Shown here: one piece after another, positions 33,751-46,195 of the stretch
Position numbering within the stretch: position 1 is the stretch's first letter
Layout: every line of letters starts with the position of its first letter
Assembly (NCBI GenBank): GCA_036784855.1
Contig: JAZDSV010000070.1
Location: forward strand, 1 to 58,469
From: Aphelidium insulamus
Lineage: Eukaryota > Aphelidiomycota > Aphelidea > Aphelidiaceae
Direction: 5' to 3'
Length of the DNA: 58,469 nt
Translations under genes and position numbers: made by a program
Notes under the pieces: model-generated
The model's input: only the letters and a program-made list of their open reading frames with translations
What the model was told of the DNA's origin: nothing
Databases searched by the model: none

Positions 33751-35149
33751 TTAGATCCGGTTTCCATTCCAATCGTCGTCATTTCCATAGCCGCCATACC
33801 AATCTCGCCTAGTATCATCTTCGGCCAGTTCCGCATGACGGCGAAGACGGCGCCCCGTTGTACTGGGAGCTCCGTTCAATTTCTCCGAAGGCTCGATTCC
33901 CAGTATGGCGTACGGGTCGAGTTCTTTCGACTTCTTGCCTTCGCCATCCGCAGCATCGTTTTTACCATCTGCTTCCCCGTTAGACACATCATCAGCCGCA
34001 TTGCCATCGGGTTGTCCAGCTGCCTTGCCATCTGCTGCATCGCCATCTGCCGCATCGCCATCTGCCGCATCGCCATCTACGTTATCAGAGGTGGTCTCTT
34101 CGGCCTCCTGCTGCACCGCGGCAGGCTTGAGGCTGACCTCGGCGCGGTAAAAGGTCTGGGATAGCCAGCGACGGATCCAGTGCTTCACCTGGAAGTCCAC
34201 ATAGTAGACACCGTTGCCCGTCACTGCTTTCGGCAGGCTGACAGTGGCCGTTGTGTCCTGGTCGTTGCGAGTGGTGAGCACACCGTCAGCAAGCTCTTTG
34301 CGGTTGGCGGCATTGTAGACCACGTAGCGGATGCCGCGGTTCGGCAGCGGTCGGGTCAGCTGCACAGTCATCTTGGGCGCTCCGTTCGCTGGTGCCACAT
34401 CGCTGTTTTCATTGCTGTCACTGCCATCGCTGTCGTTGTCATCGCCGCTGTTATCATCCACCGACGTCTTCGCCGCCGACGACTGCTCGCCACTGGAGAA
34501 CGAGACGCTCTTCACCACACTGAACTCTTTTGGCACTTTGAAGTTGGTAGGGCCAGTTTCCAGGATGGAGAACTCGCTGCTGGCCATCAACTTCATGCCA
34601 CCAAAGAGACCTGTCTTGCCGAACAATTCCACCTTGAAAATATCGCTGGCACCCAGAGTGACACCGTTCAACAAAATTTTCATTGAAAAGGATTTGGTCT
34701 CGGCGTTCTGCGCCTTGGAGCCTTCCTTAGAGGAGTCCTTCTGCTCCTCACGATCGCTCTGGGCAGTCGACGAGGACTCATCGGCGGTAGATGGCGCTTT
34801 CAGCCATTCCGAGCGGGGAATATGTTTGGTTTCGATCTGAGTCCAGAAGAAGCGGAATCGGCGACGCGATATCTTTAGCTCCATCTCCGCCGGAAGTTTC
34901 TTTATGTCATCGGTTAGCAACTGCGTGAACTTGACCTCGATAGCCTTGTTATTGCTGTCACCGGGCATCACCACGGCCGATTTGTCCGCCGGCGCGAGAA
35001 ATCTGGGCAGCAAGGGCTTGTTGGCTGCAGGCGTACATGAGTGAGAAATTACAGCAAATAAAGGGCAATAAATGTGCAGATACACGCGTACCCTGGGCCA
35101 CGGTGATGGCAGCGGCCACGCAGGCCAAAATTGCCGTGGAAAACTTCAT
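33751..35149 (-). CDS. Secreted protein of unknown function with Ala/Asp repeats
   Basis: Exons 35149-35092 and 35024-33751; 1332 nt, 443 residues. Exon 1 encodes a clean signal peptide (MKFSTAILACVAAAITVAQA). The body is rich in beta-strand-like segments (VSLPKAVTGNGVYYVDFQVK), with acidic Ser/Asp linkers and a short GDAADGDAADGDAADGK repeat near the C terminus. No ER-retention signal or GPI site is evident. A CCAAT-type box (GATTGGTCAG) lies about 110 bp upstream of the start. Its neighbour is a second secreted protein in the same orientation with a similar strand-rich layout; homology between them is only suggested. No family recognised. Confidence 0.75.
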
Positions 35150-35541
35150 GTCGTCTAAAGGTGATGAGAGTGCGCACTTGAAGAGTGAAAAGCGCGCAAA
35201 TTGGCGCCACCTTTTATGCGCTGACCGATAAATGTGGCGTTTTTGCACGCTCGCTGATTGGTCAGAATAGACGCCGCATTTAAAGGTTGGAAAGGTTGGA
35301 AAATTCGATTTCCACCAGTGATACAGCAATTAGATATCTTGCAATGTGTGTGCATTGAAAAAGAGATGAAAACTACTTCAATGTATATTGTATGAAAGCA
35401 GGTGGCGCCACATATTATGGTTCCTCTGCCGCGTTTTGTTGCGCTGAGTTTACCACTGCTGCGTTTTGTTGAGCTGATGTTACCACCACAATGTCGCTCT
35501 GATACATTATAGATTAGTAACTATTGATAAGGCAATGTACT

Positions 35542-36433
35542 TCACAGACATACCCTGAAAAGCGTCCGGGACTTGTGGTCCAAGATTGCCAAGACGTAGC
35601 GGCCTTTCGTTTTCGGCGCCTTGATGTCGCCCATGACAATGTCCGTGTCACTCATCTTAATCTTGGTCTCCAACTTTGGAACCAGTTTCCCATTTTGAGT
35701 ATTCTGCCATCGCACAGTCAATTCCAGTGTTGACTCCAGCTGCGGCATTGGAGTGATTTCAAAGTTGACTGCGTTGTTCTTCACCACACCACGCGGCACA
35801 TTAATGCTTTGCACAACCTGTTCCTCTTTGGGCACGTCACTGTGCGCCCCAACTACGATATTAATAAGAAAATATAATACAGCTATTAACACACGTACTG
35901 GTGAACATGTGAAAGGATCCAGACACGGCCAGACTATCCTGCCCCGACCACTTTGATTTCTGCAGCCGCACATAGTACTTGCCATCGCCGATCTTGGCGT
36001 CGTTGAAGGGGAACTCGATGGCAAATCGGGATCGCTTGCGGTGATTATCGTAAGACATATACTTGACGCGCTTATCATTGGCCACCAGCTCTACTTCATG
36101 GCGCCGATGGCTGTGCTCCTCATCCTCGACCGCCTCGTCATCAGTGGCCACCACGTCCTTGTACTCCACCGGCAGTTTATACCGGTCGTTCAAGCCGAAT
36201 CTTTCCTGGTACAGCACCAGGGAGAAATTCGCCACGGGAAACACCTCCTTGTCCATGCCCTTCTTGATCGTGGCCTCGATCTCCACGCCGGGGTGGGAGA
36301 CGACCAGCGTCGGCACAAACATGTACTCGTCTCCGTGCGCCGGCTTCAGAAACTTGAAATTGGACCAGGCAGTGGCGACATCAGTCGTGCTGAGTGCCAG
36401 CAACGCGGCGGCAATGGAGGTCAGCATGCGCAT
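35542..36433 (-). CDS. Secreted protein of unknown function
   Basis: Exons 36433-35899 and 35852-35542; 846 nt, 281 residues. Signal peptide MRMLTSIAAALLALSTTDVA, then WSNFKFLKPAHGDEYMFVPT and further beta-rich sequence ending GRYVLAILDHKSRTLFRVCL. A His/Glu-rich loop lies in the middle. The pattern of short strands with a P-x-x-G start recalls cell-wall-associated Kre9/Knh-type sandwiches, but I cannot assign it. An in-frame ATG 17 codons upstream (36484) would bury the signal peptide, so 36433 is preferred. Intron 35853-35898 is 46 bp, GTACGT...TCGTAG. Confidence 0.72.
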
Positions 36434-36849
36434 AGTGAATTGGAAATGGATCCAGAAGAAGATGCACGCGCCGCTTTTTCTCATGGTCGATCCTCGACAT
36501 ATGATTGGTCGGATAGGATCAAGTGAATCCTCGATATTGTTAAGTTGTGCAGTACGCTATCACCGTCACCTTTTCAGTCTCTTTGCCGGGCCGCCATCCA
36601 AAGTTGCTAAGCAATCCTTCACCGTAAACGTCCGAGAGTTCAAAGCTGGCGACTTTATTAGTCGACACCAGAAATATAATCTCAAGAGTTTTAACGTTGA
36701 AACTTGATTGTGCAAGTCTTGAAGGAACTGGTAGGAATATCCAATTTTAAACCGATGCGTGTCACCGCGGGTCACTTGAATGAATCAAACCACACCTCTG
36801 GATTTGAATATTACGTCGTAACCGCCTTGATTCCATGTAGCTGGCAGTA

Positions 36850-37395
36850 ACCACACGGCATTATCATCAGGTAGCGGCGGAATCGTGGTAATTTTTTTTC
36901 GATCCCAGAACAAGCCACGATTTGCAGATTCTTGCTCGATGCCCGTAATAGGAGTGCAAGAGGGACAAAAACGACTGATCCATTAGGCTTTCTTCCAATG
37001 CCCATTCCATAGAGCTGTATGAGATCGCGCCAATTCCCTTTCCAAGGCCTTCGGGTCCCCATCGGGTTGCCAACCGAGACGCCTCCCACCCGCTGAATGT
37101 GAATGCTGCATTTACATTTACTGCCATCTCGCGGGGAGAACTGGGTTATAGCCCCTGTCGCCAACCTTATAATGAAGGCGAGTTGTTTGCATTTTTCGTC
37201 ATAACTGCGGATCTGAGGTCGTCGACTATATCCGTGGAGGACATACTGACACTGGCGGCAGTGAGTGCAGAATGGATATTTGGCGGAAAAGGTGGAATGG
37301 CGTGTGTCTGAACCTGACGAAGACAACTACGAGACAAATGCGTTCTCCGACGACGAACTAGTTATATTTTCATGCTCGGCATTGTCTTGAAAAAA
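36850..37395 (+). other. Unresolved coding-like locus
   Basis: Between the secreted proteins and NOL10 both strands show protein-like open stretches. On the plus strand TSHDLQILARCP joins, through a possible GTAATA...ATTAG intron (36945-36985), to LSSNAHSIELYEIAPIPFPR and on to ISVEDILTLAAVSAEW near 37270; a third frame then reads EKVEWRVSEPDEDNYETNAF. On the minus strand 37127-36867 is open for 86 codons. No frame shows a known domain and no complete model is possible. Possibly a decayed gene. Confidence 0.3.
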
Positions 37396-37484
37396 CATAA
37401 ATTCGGATATGCGTTATTGTATGTGGAGAAGAGGCCACAGCCAAATATTCCATTTCAATCATCACATTTTTTCATTTGCAAAAA

Positions 37485-39966
37485 ATGGAAGTCACGCACT
37501 CGAACCACGTCAAGGTGTACACCATCGCGTCGGTGGGCAAGAGCGCCATACCCGACTGGCTGGCCAAGCAGAACAGAAAGTCGCTGCGCTACGATCCCAG
37601 TAAGTGCAGTGGCACGTGTGAATACGAAACTAAAAACGGGCTTAGAATGGCAGCAACGCGTCGAACTCGTCCAAGATCTCGAGTTCCCCGAGGCGTCATA
37701 TCGGCTCCGTGCCACGCGGGATGGCGAGCATCTGGTGGCGACGGGTATTGAATATGCCGCGATATGCAGCGATGGGATTTAACGTATTTTCGCAGGCGTC
37801 TACAAACCGCAGATGCGCGTGTACGATTTATCGCAAATGAGCTTGAAGTTTGAGCGGCACAACGACTGCGAGAACGTTCAAATCGAGGTTCGTTATCGTT
37901 ATAATTATAATCTTGTGCGTTTTAGTGATAAGCTGTATTTCATTCTCATTTAACGCGGTGCCTGATATCAATAATAACTCACTGTGAATGTAGCTGCTGG
38001 GCGACGACTGGAAAAAGGTGGCGATGCTGCAGGCGGACCGGTCGCTGGAATTCCACGCACAGGGCGGTATACACTACAAGACACGTATACCGAAATTTGG
38101 TCGTGATCTCGCGTATCACCGACCGTCCTGTGATCTGTTGGTGGGCGGCCAGGGCAACGAGGTGTACCGACTCAACCTCGAGCAAGGACGCTTTCTCAGC
38201 CCTTTCCTGTCCGAGTCTCCCGGCATCAACGTATGTACATTACATTTAATCAATTAGCTTTTGAGTTACTTGAACTATGACAGATTGTTAAGAGCAATGC
38301 GGTGAACCAGCTTTGGATGCTAGGCGGTGAGGACGGGTTCGTGGAATTCTGGGACGCTAGATGTCGCAACCGCGTGGGACGTGTCAACTGCGGACTGGCG
38401 GTGATGGCCTCACAGCAACAGCAACACCATTCAGATAGTCATGTGTTTTCGACGCTGCCCGAGGTGACCGCCATTGGCATGATGGGCGATGGGCTGACAT
38501 ACGGCGTCGGCACTTCCACGGGCCAGGTGCTGCTGTGCGATATGCGCAGCGCCAAGCCCACCCTGATCAAGGACCATCAGTCGGAGCTGCCCATCAAGAC
38601 CGTGCAGTTCCTGTCGGCCCCAGGAGGCGGTGGCCAAGAGGTGGCTAGGTCGTCAGACTGCGCCGGCAACATGCTCAGCGCCGACTCCAAGGTGATCAAA
38701 GTGTGGGATCGCGAGTCGGGACGCTTGTACGCCTCCGTAGAGCCCGAGACCGACATCAACGACGTGCTGGTTTGGGATCAGAGCGGCCTGATCATGACGG
38801 CCAATGAGGGGACGCGTATGAACATATTCTACTTACCGTCGCTGGGACCGGCGCCCAAGTGGTGCACCTTCCTGGACAACCTGACGGAGGAGATGGAGGA
38901 GACACCGCGCCAGAACCAGTACGATGACTTCAAGTTTGTGACGCGCGCCGAACTGGCCAACCTCGGTCTGGACCACCTGATCGGCACCAACATGCTGCGG
39001 GCCTACATGCACGGCTACTACATCGACGTGCGACTGTATGAGAAGGCTCGTGCCATTGCCAACCCGTTTGCGTACGATGACTTTCGCAAGCGAATCATAC
39101 GTGAGAAGATGGAAGAGGCGCGGCGGTCTCGCATCTCTGCCACACGCAAGCTGCCAAAGGTCAATGCAGCGGTGGCCGCACGCTTACTCTCCAAAAACAA
39201 GTCCAGCAGTGGTGGTGGTGGCAACGATGACAGTGGCGCACAGAATCCGCTGGGCGACTCACGGTTCGGCGACATGTTCAAGAACCCCGAGTTCCATGTG
39301 GACGAAGAGGACGCCGAGTATGTCAAGTTCCACACCAAGGCACATCCCAAACACCGCAAAGCTGCAGCAGAGGCAGCCGCAGCGGCCGCCTACGACCGAG
39401 TGGCCGACAGCGATGACAGCGACCGGGACATGTCGTCGGCGTCCAGCAACGAGTTCACCGACAATGAGAGCGATGCTGATGATGCTGATGACAATGGCGG
39501 CATGGACAGCGATCACTCGGAGCAGTTGCTGTCACGTGGCGCACGGCACGGCAAACACAGCCGCCGTGGTGCCGCAACAAGCACCAGCAAACAAACAACG
39601 AGGCAGGGAGCTGCTTCGGGTCGGACTGCCCCGGCATTCTTCGAAGCCCGCGAGTCGGCCGCCATGGCAGACCGGCGAATTGTGGCCGCGGCCAGCCGAC
39701 AAAAGATCGGTGGCGCCGGTGCCGCTGTGCGATCGTTCGAGTCGCGGCTGCGTCGGGGCGGTTCTTCACGGCCACCTGCCAGTCGCGCAAACACTGGCGC
39801 CAAGAATTTCGTACCCAATGGTGGTGCCATGACTATGAAGTTTGCTGTCCGTGGTGGCGGGAGAGGGCGGGGTGGCCGCGGCGGTAGAGGCGGCGGTAGC
39901 AGGGGTCGAGGAAGTGAAAGTAACTCATCACGCGGCCACTCTGGGCGCCGAAGTGCCAAGTTCTAG
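37485..39966 (+). CDS. NOL10: Nucleolar protein 10 / Enp2, WD40 ribosome biogenesis factor
   Basis: Exons 37485-37599, 37646-37744, 37796-37887, 37994-38230 and 38284-39966; 2226 nt, 741 residues. Family-defining segments are KPQMRVYDLSQMSLKFERH, HYKTRIPKFGRDLAYHRPSC and EVYRLNLEQGRFL, followed by WD repeats and the NUC153-like region (YDDFKFVTRAELANLGLDHL). The C terminus is Ser/Asp-rich and ends with an RGG-type tail (about 39840-39930). Acts with Brr2-independent early SSU processome factors in 18S rRNA maturation. Introns 46, 51, 106 and 53 bp. Confidence 0.95.
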
Positions 39967-40493
39967 TAGAGTGCAATAGATAGATCGTCATGATAGACGG
40001 CATGAGAAGGTCTGCTCCATGGCATAACTGAATGAGTACCCATTGCAATGAGATGAGTGACATTGGAGTACTGTTCATTGGCCATTGAATGACTATACAG
40101 ACTTATCGGAGAAACGTCATGCGTTGGCCACTTTTGTAACTGCATCAGCATACTCGACCAAAGTAAAGAGCAGGTAAAGAGCAGGGCGTGTGACTGCATG
40201 ATGTACGATAGTTTAATATCGCTTTACTCACGCAAAATACCACCGAGCCTTAATATGAAGTATAAGTGCCACACATGCTTGAGAAATATTTGCCTATATC
40301 GGCGCGACGATCTCTCACGGAGAGTCCCGCAACGCTCTGTGCGGTGAGAAGAAATTGTGGCCTTCTTGCGTGTCACCAGCACAGGTAAAAGGTTCTAACC
40401 AACCAATGCGCCTTGAACTACTGTCAGCAAGGAGAGACACCTTGCAGTTCGATGGCAAGCCACACCTAGCATATACATAAATGTTCAAAGTGT
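39967..40493. other. Intergenic, nothing recognised
   Basis: About 530 bp between two plus-strand genes; presumably 3' flank of NOL10 and promoter of the exchanger. No repeat or coding signal seen. Confidence 0.5.
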
Positions 40494-40529
40494 ATGGCCA
40501 ACTGTTTTAGCCTCAAGTGTCCACCGCGC

Positions 40530-43500
40530 ATGAAATACAATGCCATAATCGCCGCATTGCTGCTGGCGTGGAGCGCGCAGGGCTCGGGCAGCGTGCTTCA
40601 GGCTTCTTATGCACACGCCAATGTGTCTGCTGCTGGTAACGGCAATGCACTCTCAGCGACGGCGGTTGGTGGGACAACCACGGATGCCGCAGCACTGTGC
40701 ACGCGGCTGCCAAGCGGGGACACGGCCACCATATGTCGCTACGTTGAACAGTACTGCAGCCGCCCCGAGATCCTGGTGGGCCGCATAGACTACTTGAGCG
40801 CGGTGTACTGCGGTCTGAGCAGCCTGGGAGAGGGGGCACCGGTGCTGGGGACCGTCTTGCTGGTATATTTAGTTGATTATTGTCTGTATTACAATGTTAT
40901 GGCGATGATGATGATGAACGTGTACAGGTGCTGCTGTTGATGGCCATGTTCGTGGTGGTTGGTACGGCGGCCAGTGAGTACGTCTGCCCCAATGTGTCCA
41001 CGCTGAGCCGCCTATTTGACATTCCGCCCGATGTTGCCGGGGTAACTCTCACTTATGTAGCCGCTATATCACACTAATGCCATGTTAGGTAACGCTGGTG
41101 GCACTGGGAAACGCGGCGAATGATTTGATCAGCAATTTGCTGTCGTTCCAGCGCCAGGATGGCAATTCAAGTGCGCTGCCAGTTGGTGAACTGCTGGGCG
41201 CCGGTCTGTTTCTGTCCTGTGTGGTGGTGGGCTCCGTGGGGATGTTGAGTGGTGGGAACGTGCGGCTGAACAGTCGGGCGGTGGTGCGCGATGTCGGCTT
41301 CTACCTGCTGGCACTGTGTCTGGGTGCAATTATGCTTGCGAGTGGCAGCGGGCCGTTCTGGTGGCAGGGCTTGTTCCTGCTGGCCGTGTACGCGTCCTAC
41401 GTGACCGTGGTGGTGTCCAGTGCAACTCTTGGCCGGCTGTTTGACAAGCGCACTTGGTGGCGGCGACAGAGTACTGCTCAGGTGCCAGAACTGCAACCGG
41501 CACCAGTCGAGTTACAAGCCGTAACCGTGCACAGTACCGCCACAGATGGCGAAGTTGCTGTACCCGTTTCAAGCATGCCGCTGCCAACCATTACGATTGA
41601 AGCGCCAAGTATTGCTGGCAGTCGTGGCAGTCTCGACGCTGAAGACGCGGCCGACAGCGACAACAAGTCCATCCGACATGGAAGCATTCACAGCGAGCAC
41701 AAGCACTCGAATGGCAAGCCGCTGATCCATCGGCGAACGCAGTCCGACTCCACGCACCACAACGTCACCCGCCGGCTGCTGGCGGGACAATCTGGCCATG
41801 CTCTCAGGCTATCCCACTCCACCGGTGGCGGCAGTAGCAGCAGCGATGCAGTGGTCACTGGCCACCACAAACGGCCCCGGAAACACAGGCGAACACCGTC
41901 CCGTCTGTTCATGGACTATGAGGGCCAGAGAACTGCCGAAAGCGGTGACATCAGCACCGGCTCACTTCTGTCTCCGCCCGCTTCGCTTCTCTCGCCGCCG
42001 GCCTCCTCACTGCACTCTGGTAGCAGCAGGCGCCGCCGATCCAGGCGTGCGGGTGGCCACACACACACCGCGCACGACAGCTACGACAGCAAAGTGAGCG
42101 AGGGCATTGTGGCGCTGCGACTCAACGAGTCCATCATGGAGAACATGCGGCTGAACAGTCTTGGCAGCGCGCTGGAACTGTGGAGCGCCTGGCGCCACCT
42201 GACACTGAACAGCGGTGATGAGGATCCAGATGGATCAGCGGCACTGTCATCGCAGCGCGGCCGGCATTACGCTTCCGGTGACCAGGAGGTGCGAGACAAG
42301 CAACAGCAGCAGCAGCAACAACAGCAGCAACAACAGATCTACAGCAGCCAGCCAGACTCGCGACTCTCATCTCGGTCACAGCTGCTGTCTGCGGTTTTCA
42401 GTGACGGGCAGCGTGGCGGTGCCGGCGGTGGCGGAATAGCCGATATGACTGACCGGTGTACAGTGTGCGCACAGTCCTCCAGTGCCGCTTATGAGGATTT
42501 GCTGGCCGCCGCTGCAACTGAGGAAGACGATACGCGGAACTTGACGGGCATTAGGACGCGGTGGACACTGCGGCTAAGGCGCCTGCGGGACACGGTGTAT
42601 GTGCGGCACTTTTTCCCACTGCTCAGCACGTGGAATATTCTCGGCTGGCTGGCGCGCTTTGTTGGCTTGTTGAATGTTGTGCCGATATTCCTGTTCAGCG
42701 CCACCGTGCCGATTATGGCCACATTTGAGGACGAGGTGGTCCCGCTAGCTGTGGATGCCGTGAACATTCAAGAAGTGGATGGTGATGATGAAGTCCGCAA
42801 AAATGCACTCCGGGAAGAACAAGAAGTAAAACTTGATACTGCTACAGTGGACACGCCGATATTCACCGCGCCTCCCGCCAGGCCAGAGTCGCCCACACTG
42901 CGCCACCGCAGTCCACGGCGCTCGCCCACCAGACCCAGCATGGCACTCGACGACACTAGTTCCACTCAACAAGGGCATAGCCAGTTTAATGACAATGTCG
43001 CGACAGTGCAGCAGTGCCCTTACGGTGAATGTGCCCTGATTCCGTGGCGGCACCGCTGGATAACCGTTCTGAATGTGGCTCTGACTCCGATATTCATCGC
43101 CTTTGTCCAGAATGGTTCGTTGTTACTATTTGTTTAACACAAATACAAATACCATACTAATCTTATACAACAGTGCACGACGACAAGGTGGGCCTGATGC
43201 GGGCGTGGCAAGTTTGCCTCATTGTCGGTGCTGTTTGCGCGGCACTGCTGGCACAAGTGTCGCGAGGGGGTCAGAGATACGTGAGGCGGCGGCGGCTTCG
43301 CCCACGAATGATTACTATTAATGATGTAGCGGTAGAAAGCTCCAGTGACAACAGTGATGCTGATGACGACGGCGACGAGGATGACGGGCGGGTGTGCGCG
43401 GATTCAAAGTGCTTGTACTGCTACACTCGCCGCCCGGCCGGTTCAGCGTGGCACCGCGTAGCGCGACTAGCACAGCGCGACTACTGGCGCAGCAGTGATC

Positions 43501-44060
43501 CGTATCGATACCTCGCGGTGCTGGGGTTCGTCAACGGGCTGATGTGGATCTACCTGGTCAGTGCAGAGATGATTTCGGTGCTGAAATCCTGTGGCCGCAT
43601 CATTGGCATGTCTGACGGGATTCTGGGTGTGACTGTGCTGGCGGTGGGCAATGTTGTCGGCGACACCGTAACCAACATTATGATTGCACGCATTGGCTAC
43701 CACTCCATGGCCATTGGTGCCTGCTGGGGCGCGCCTCTATTCAGTAAGTGGATGCGTATACATCTAGTGCATTTAATCAACTCTCTCATCGCAGATACAC
43801 TGTTGACACTGGGAATCGCCTTGCCTTTCCGGTGGCCCAAAGATGCAGTGAGCGGAGAGTTGCTTCCGCTGCGCGTCACACCGCTGATAATTGTGTCATT
43901 CACGGCACTGATAACGGTGCTGGTGCTCAATCTGTGCTGGATGGGTGCCTGGAATGGGTTCCGCTTAAGCAAGGCGTACAGCGCGTTCCTGATGGTGTTT
44001 TGGATGGCTGTCTTGGCACTCAATGTCTCGCTGGAGGTGCTGGGCCTGAATAGAGTATAG
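40530..44060 (+). CDS. NCLX-type sodium/calcium exchanger
   Basis: Exons 40530-40862, 40928-41041, 41089-43114, 43174-43743 and 43795-44060; 3309 nt, 1102 residues (an in-frame ATG at 40494 adds 12). A cleavable signal (MKYNAIIAALLLAWSAQGSG) and a short Cys-containing lumenal region lead to alpha-1 repeat GVTLVALGNAANDLISN and, after a very long cytosolic loop, alpha-2 repeat GVTVLAVGNVVGDTVTNIMI with GACWGAPLFNTLL. The loop of about 600 residues is Ser/His/Arg-rich and includes a polyglutamine run at 42300-42335. The CaCA/NCLX (SLC8B1, yeast Ycx1) subfamily exchanges Ca2+ for Na+, Li+ or H+ in mitochondria or vacuole/ER. The alpha-1 motif has NDL where PDI/PDV is usual. Location is not decidable from sequence. 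Confidence 0.88.
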
Positions 44061-44124
44061 CATGTTTGATTCTGTACACTGTACAGTATATATATGTATT
44101 CTTGTCGATTGTACAAACACGGCG

Positions 44125-44997
44125 TCAAAGAACCTGAGTGTTGAATATGCCGTTGTACTTGGCGCTGCCTTGCATTCGCATAAAGATGAACTGGCAGATC
44201 TTTGTGCCGGGAAACAGTTGCAAAGCGTGCTGCGAGCATCAGTATTTATGGCTATATAATAATGTACTATCCATACATACGTTGGAAGCATTGTAGATCT
44301 CCAGCACTTGTCTGTTGTCAATGCCGGGGTTCTTCAACGTGCAGGTATCAGTAGTGGACACCACAAACGACACCAACAGTACACAACGCACCATGAATCC
44401 AGCAGTGATGTGCACAAAGAGTCCCAGCCGCGCAAACCTCGACCGGCCCTCTGTCAACAATTATTCGTTGTGGAACTTATACATGGGCGAACTAACCACA
44501 CACACTCACCGAGCAACCCGCACAGATCCGGCGACAGTGTCACCTTTTCCACCGTTATCCCGAGACATGCCTGCCCGGGCAGCAGCAAGTAGGGTTCACC
44601 ATCGGCCAGCACCACCTGGGGGCGGCCATGCATATAGTCGCAGTATGTATTGAAGAACACACACTAGACCCACCTTCTCTGATATGGTCTTGAAGTCTGT
44701 CTGCTCCGTCACCGGCACCACCTTCAGCCCGGGCTTGTAGTAGCGGAACTCATTGCTCAGCGTCAGGTCGATGCTAGTCCAATGTACGGCATGTTGTCAG
44801 CGAATAAGTTCATGCTGCAAGGGAACCTGTAGACGGAGTATCGCATACCTGGCACAGCCAATGTTGGCAGCATCATACGGTGTGATACGGATATTCCTGC
44901 ACGGGGGCACCAGTTGGCAATGCAGACAGAGTGTGAGTGGGAGCACCTACCCCGACTCAATGTGCTTGAGGATCTCGTCCTTGGACAGCACGGCCAT
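44125..44997 (-). CDS. DCD: dCTP deaminase, seven exons
   Basis: Exons 44997-44951, 44896-44849, 44773-44674, 44615-44510, 44450-44392, 44331-44281 and 44229-44125; 516 nt, 171 residues. Starts MAVLSKDEILKHIESGNIRI; DLTLSNEFRYY, then EGRSRFARLGLFVHITAGFM, VLEIYNAS (general-base Glu) and LFPGTKICQFIF follow the dCTP deaminase/dUTPase-fold pattern, including the Ser and Arg of the nucleotide-binding motif. The enzyme converts dCTP to dUTP for dTMP supply. The usual DPG after the AG-F/I is NPG here. Dcd is chiefly bacterial and archaeal; most fungi use dCMP deaminase, so six introns show the gene is long resident or acquired early. Convergent with the exchanger, 64 bp apart. Confidence 0.88.
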
Positions 44998-44999
44998 CT

Positions 45000-46195
45000 T
45001 TATGTTATATGAGTGGATATTATGGATGCATGTATTTGCAAGCGGCAAACGAAGAACCTTCGTGTCGACAAAGCTACATATATAAGTACATCACCATTTT
45101 TGACCTGCACCATTGCTATGAGCACTGAACAGAATCTCTGCACAATTCATCACAGGTGCTGGAGGCCCGCCGTATAAATCCGGAGAACAGTGAGCAACAG
45201 CGATACATAAAGCCAATCGTGATATCCAATCGTACTCTATGTGTCAAGGCTGCTGCGAACTGAACACCGCTAACGCTAACTTGCGTTGTGTTGTTGTTTT
45301 TTGGGATGGACAGCATATATTTACATTTTATTTGATGGCAGTCCACAAGTCCCAGCTGGCTAGTGCGACCAAAATGGTCTGACCAATTTGCTACATAATG
45401 ATAAACTGCAGCCCCTGATGTGTCATGATAGCAAGACATTTCTTCATGCCATAGCGCTGCGCAATGCCAGCAGCAATAGTCCGCTATCTGGCGCCTTCCG
45501 GCATTGACAGACGCCAACTGCATGACAGAACTTTTCGACAACTAGCGATGAGTTGTTCAATTTAGCCGCACAGTACAACAACTTCCGCGTTACAGCTACT
45601 AAAGTTACTTTCCGGATATTCTTAGGAGGCTGCCGTAGTGGGTTTTTTGGCTTTAACGTTTATTGATCTGGGCTTTTAATCACAGATGATATCGCGCACT
45701 TGTTTGCACAATGATTCGCTGATTGACGTATCATGTCATCGATTCCGACCGCGGCACCTGATTGTACATCGCTTCCACCGTGTAGCTCGACAAGACATGT
45801 CGGACTCGTAGGCTTCTCGGTGAGAGCCTGTTTGATGTTGATGCTGCCGTGAGTGAGTTACATTCGAGTGGGCAGACAAACCGCCTTAGTATGACATTGT
45901 TGCTAGAGTTTCGACGAAATAGCGAAATCTCGTCCAGAATATGCAAAAGCTGCCGCTTTTATTGAAGCTAATTACGCATAACGGCTCAATTGACTTCCAA
46001 CACGGCAGTTACAAATATGCAGCTTCGCCTGAGCCAAGGAACATTAATTCATCTTAATACACATATCATATGAATGTCCGTATGTGGCATTCTGGGAGTG
46101 TCGTCAACTAAACATTCAGTAGCTGCTGAACGTTTCGTGCTTTGCTGAAAGAACGAAGGACTTACTTACATGTGTAGACTACAATATACCGTCAA
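45000..46195. other. Intergenic, about 1.2 kb, no supported gene
   Basis: Several open frames of 70-141 codons on the minus strand lack start context, domains and splice support. Holds the promoters of DCD and of the REV7-like gene. Confidence 0.5.

Noticed and set aside
45116-45541. 141-codon minus-strand frame
   Set aside because: No recognisable motif, poor start context, and average intergenic base composition.
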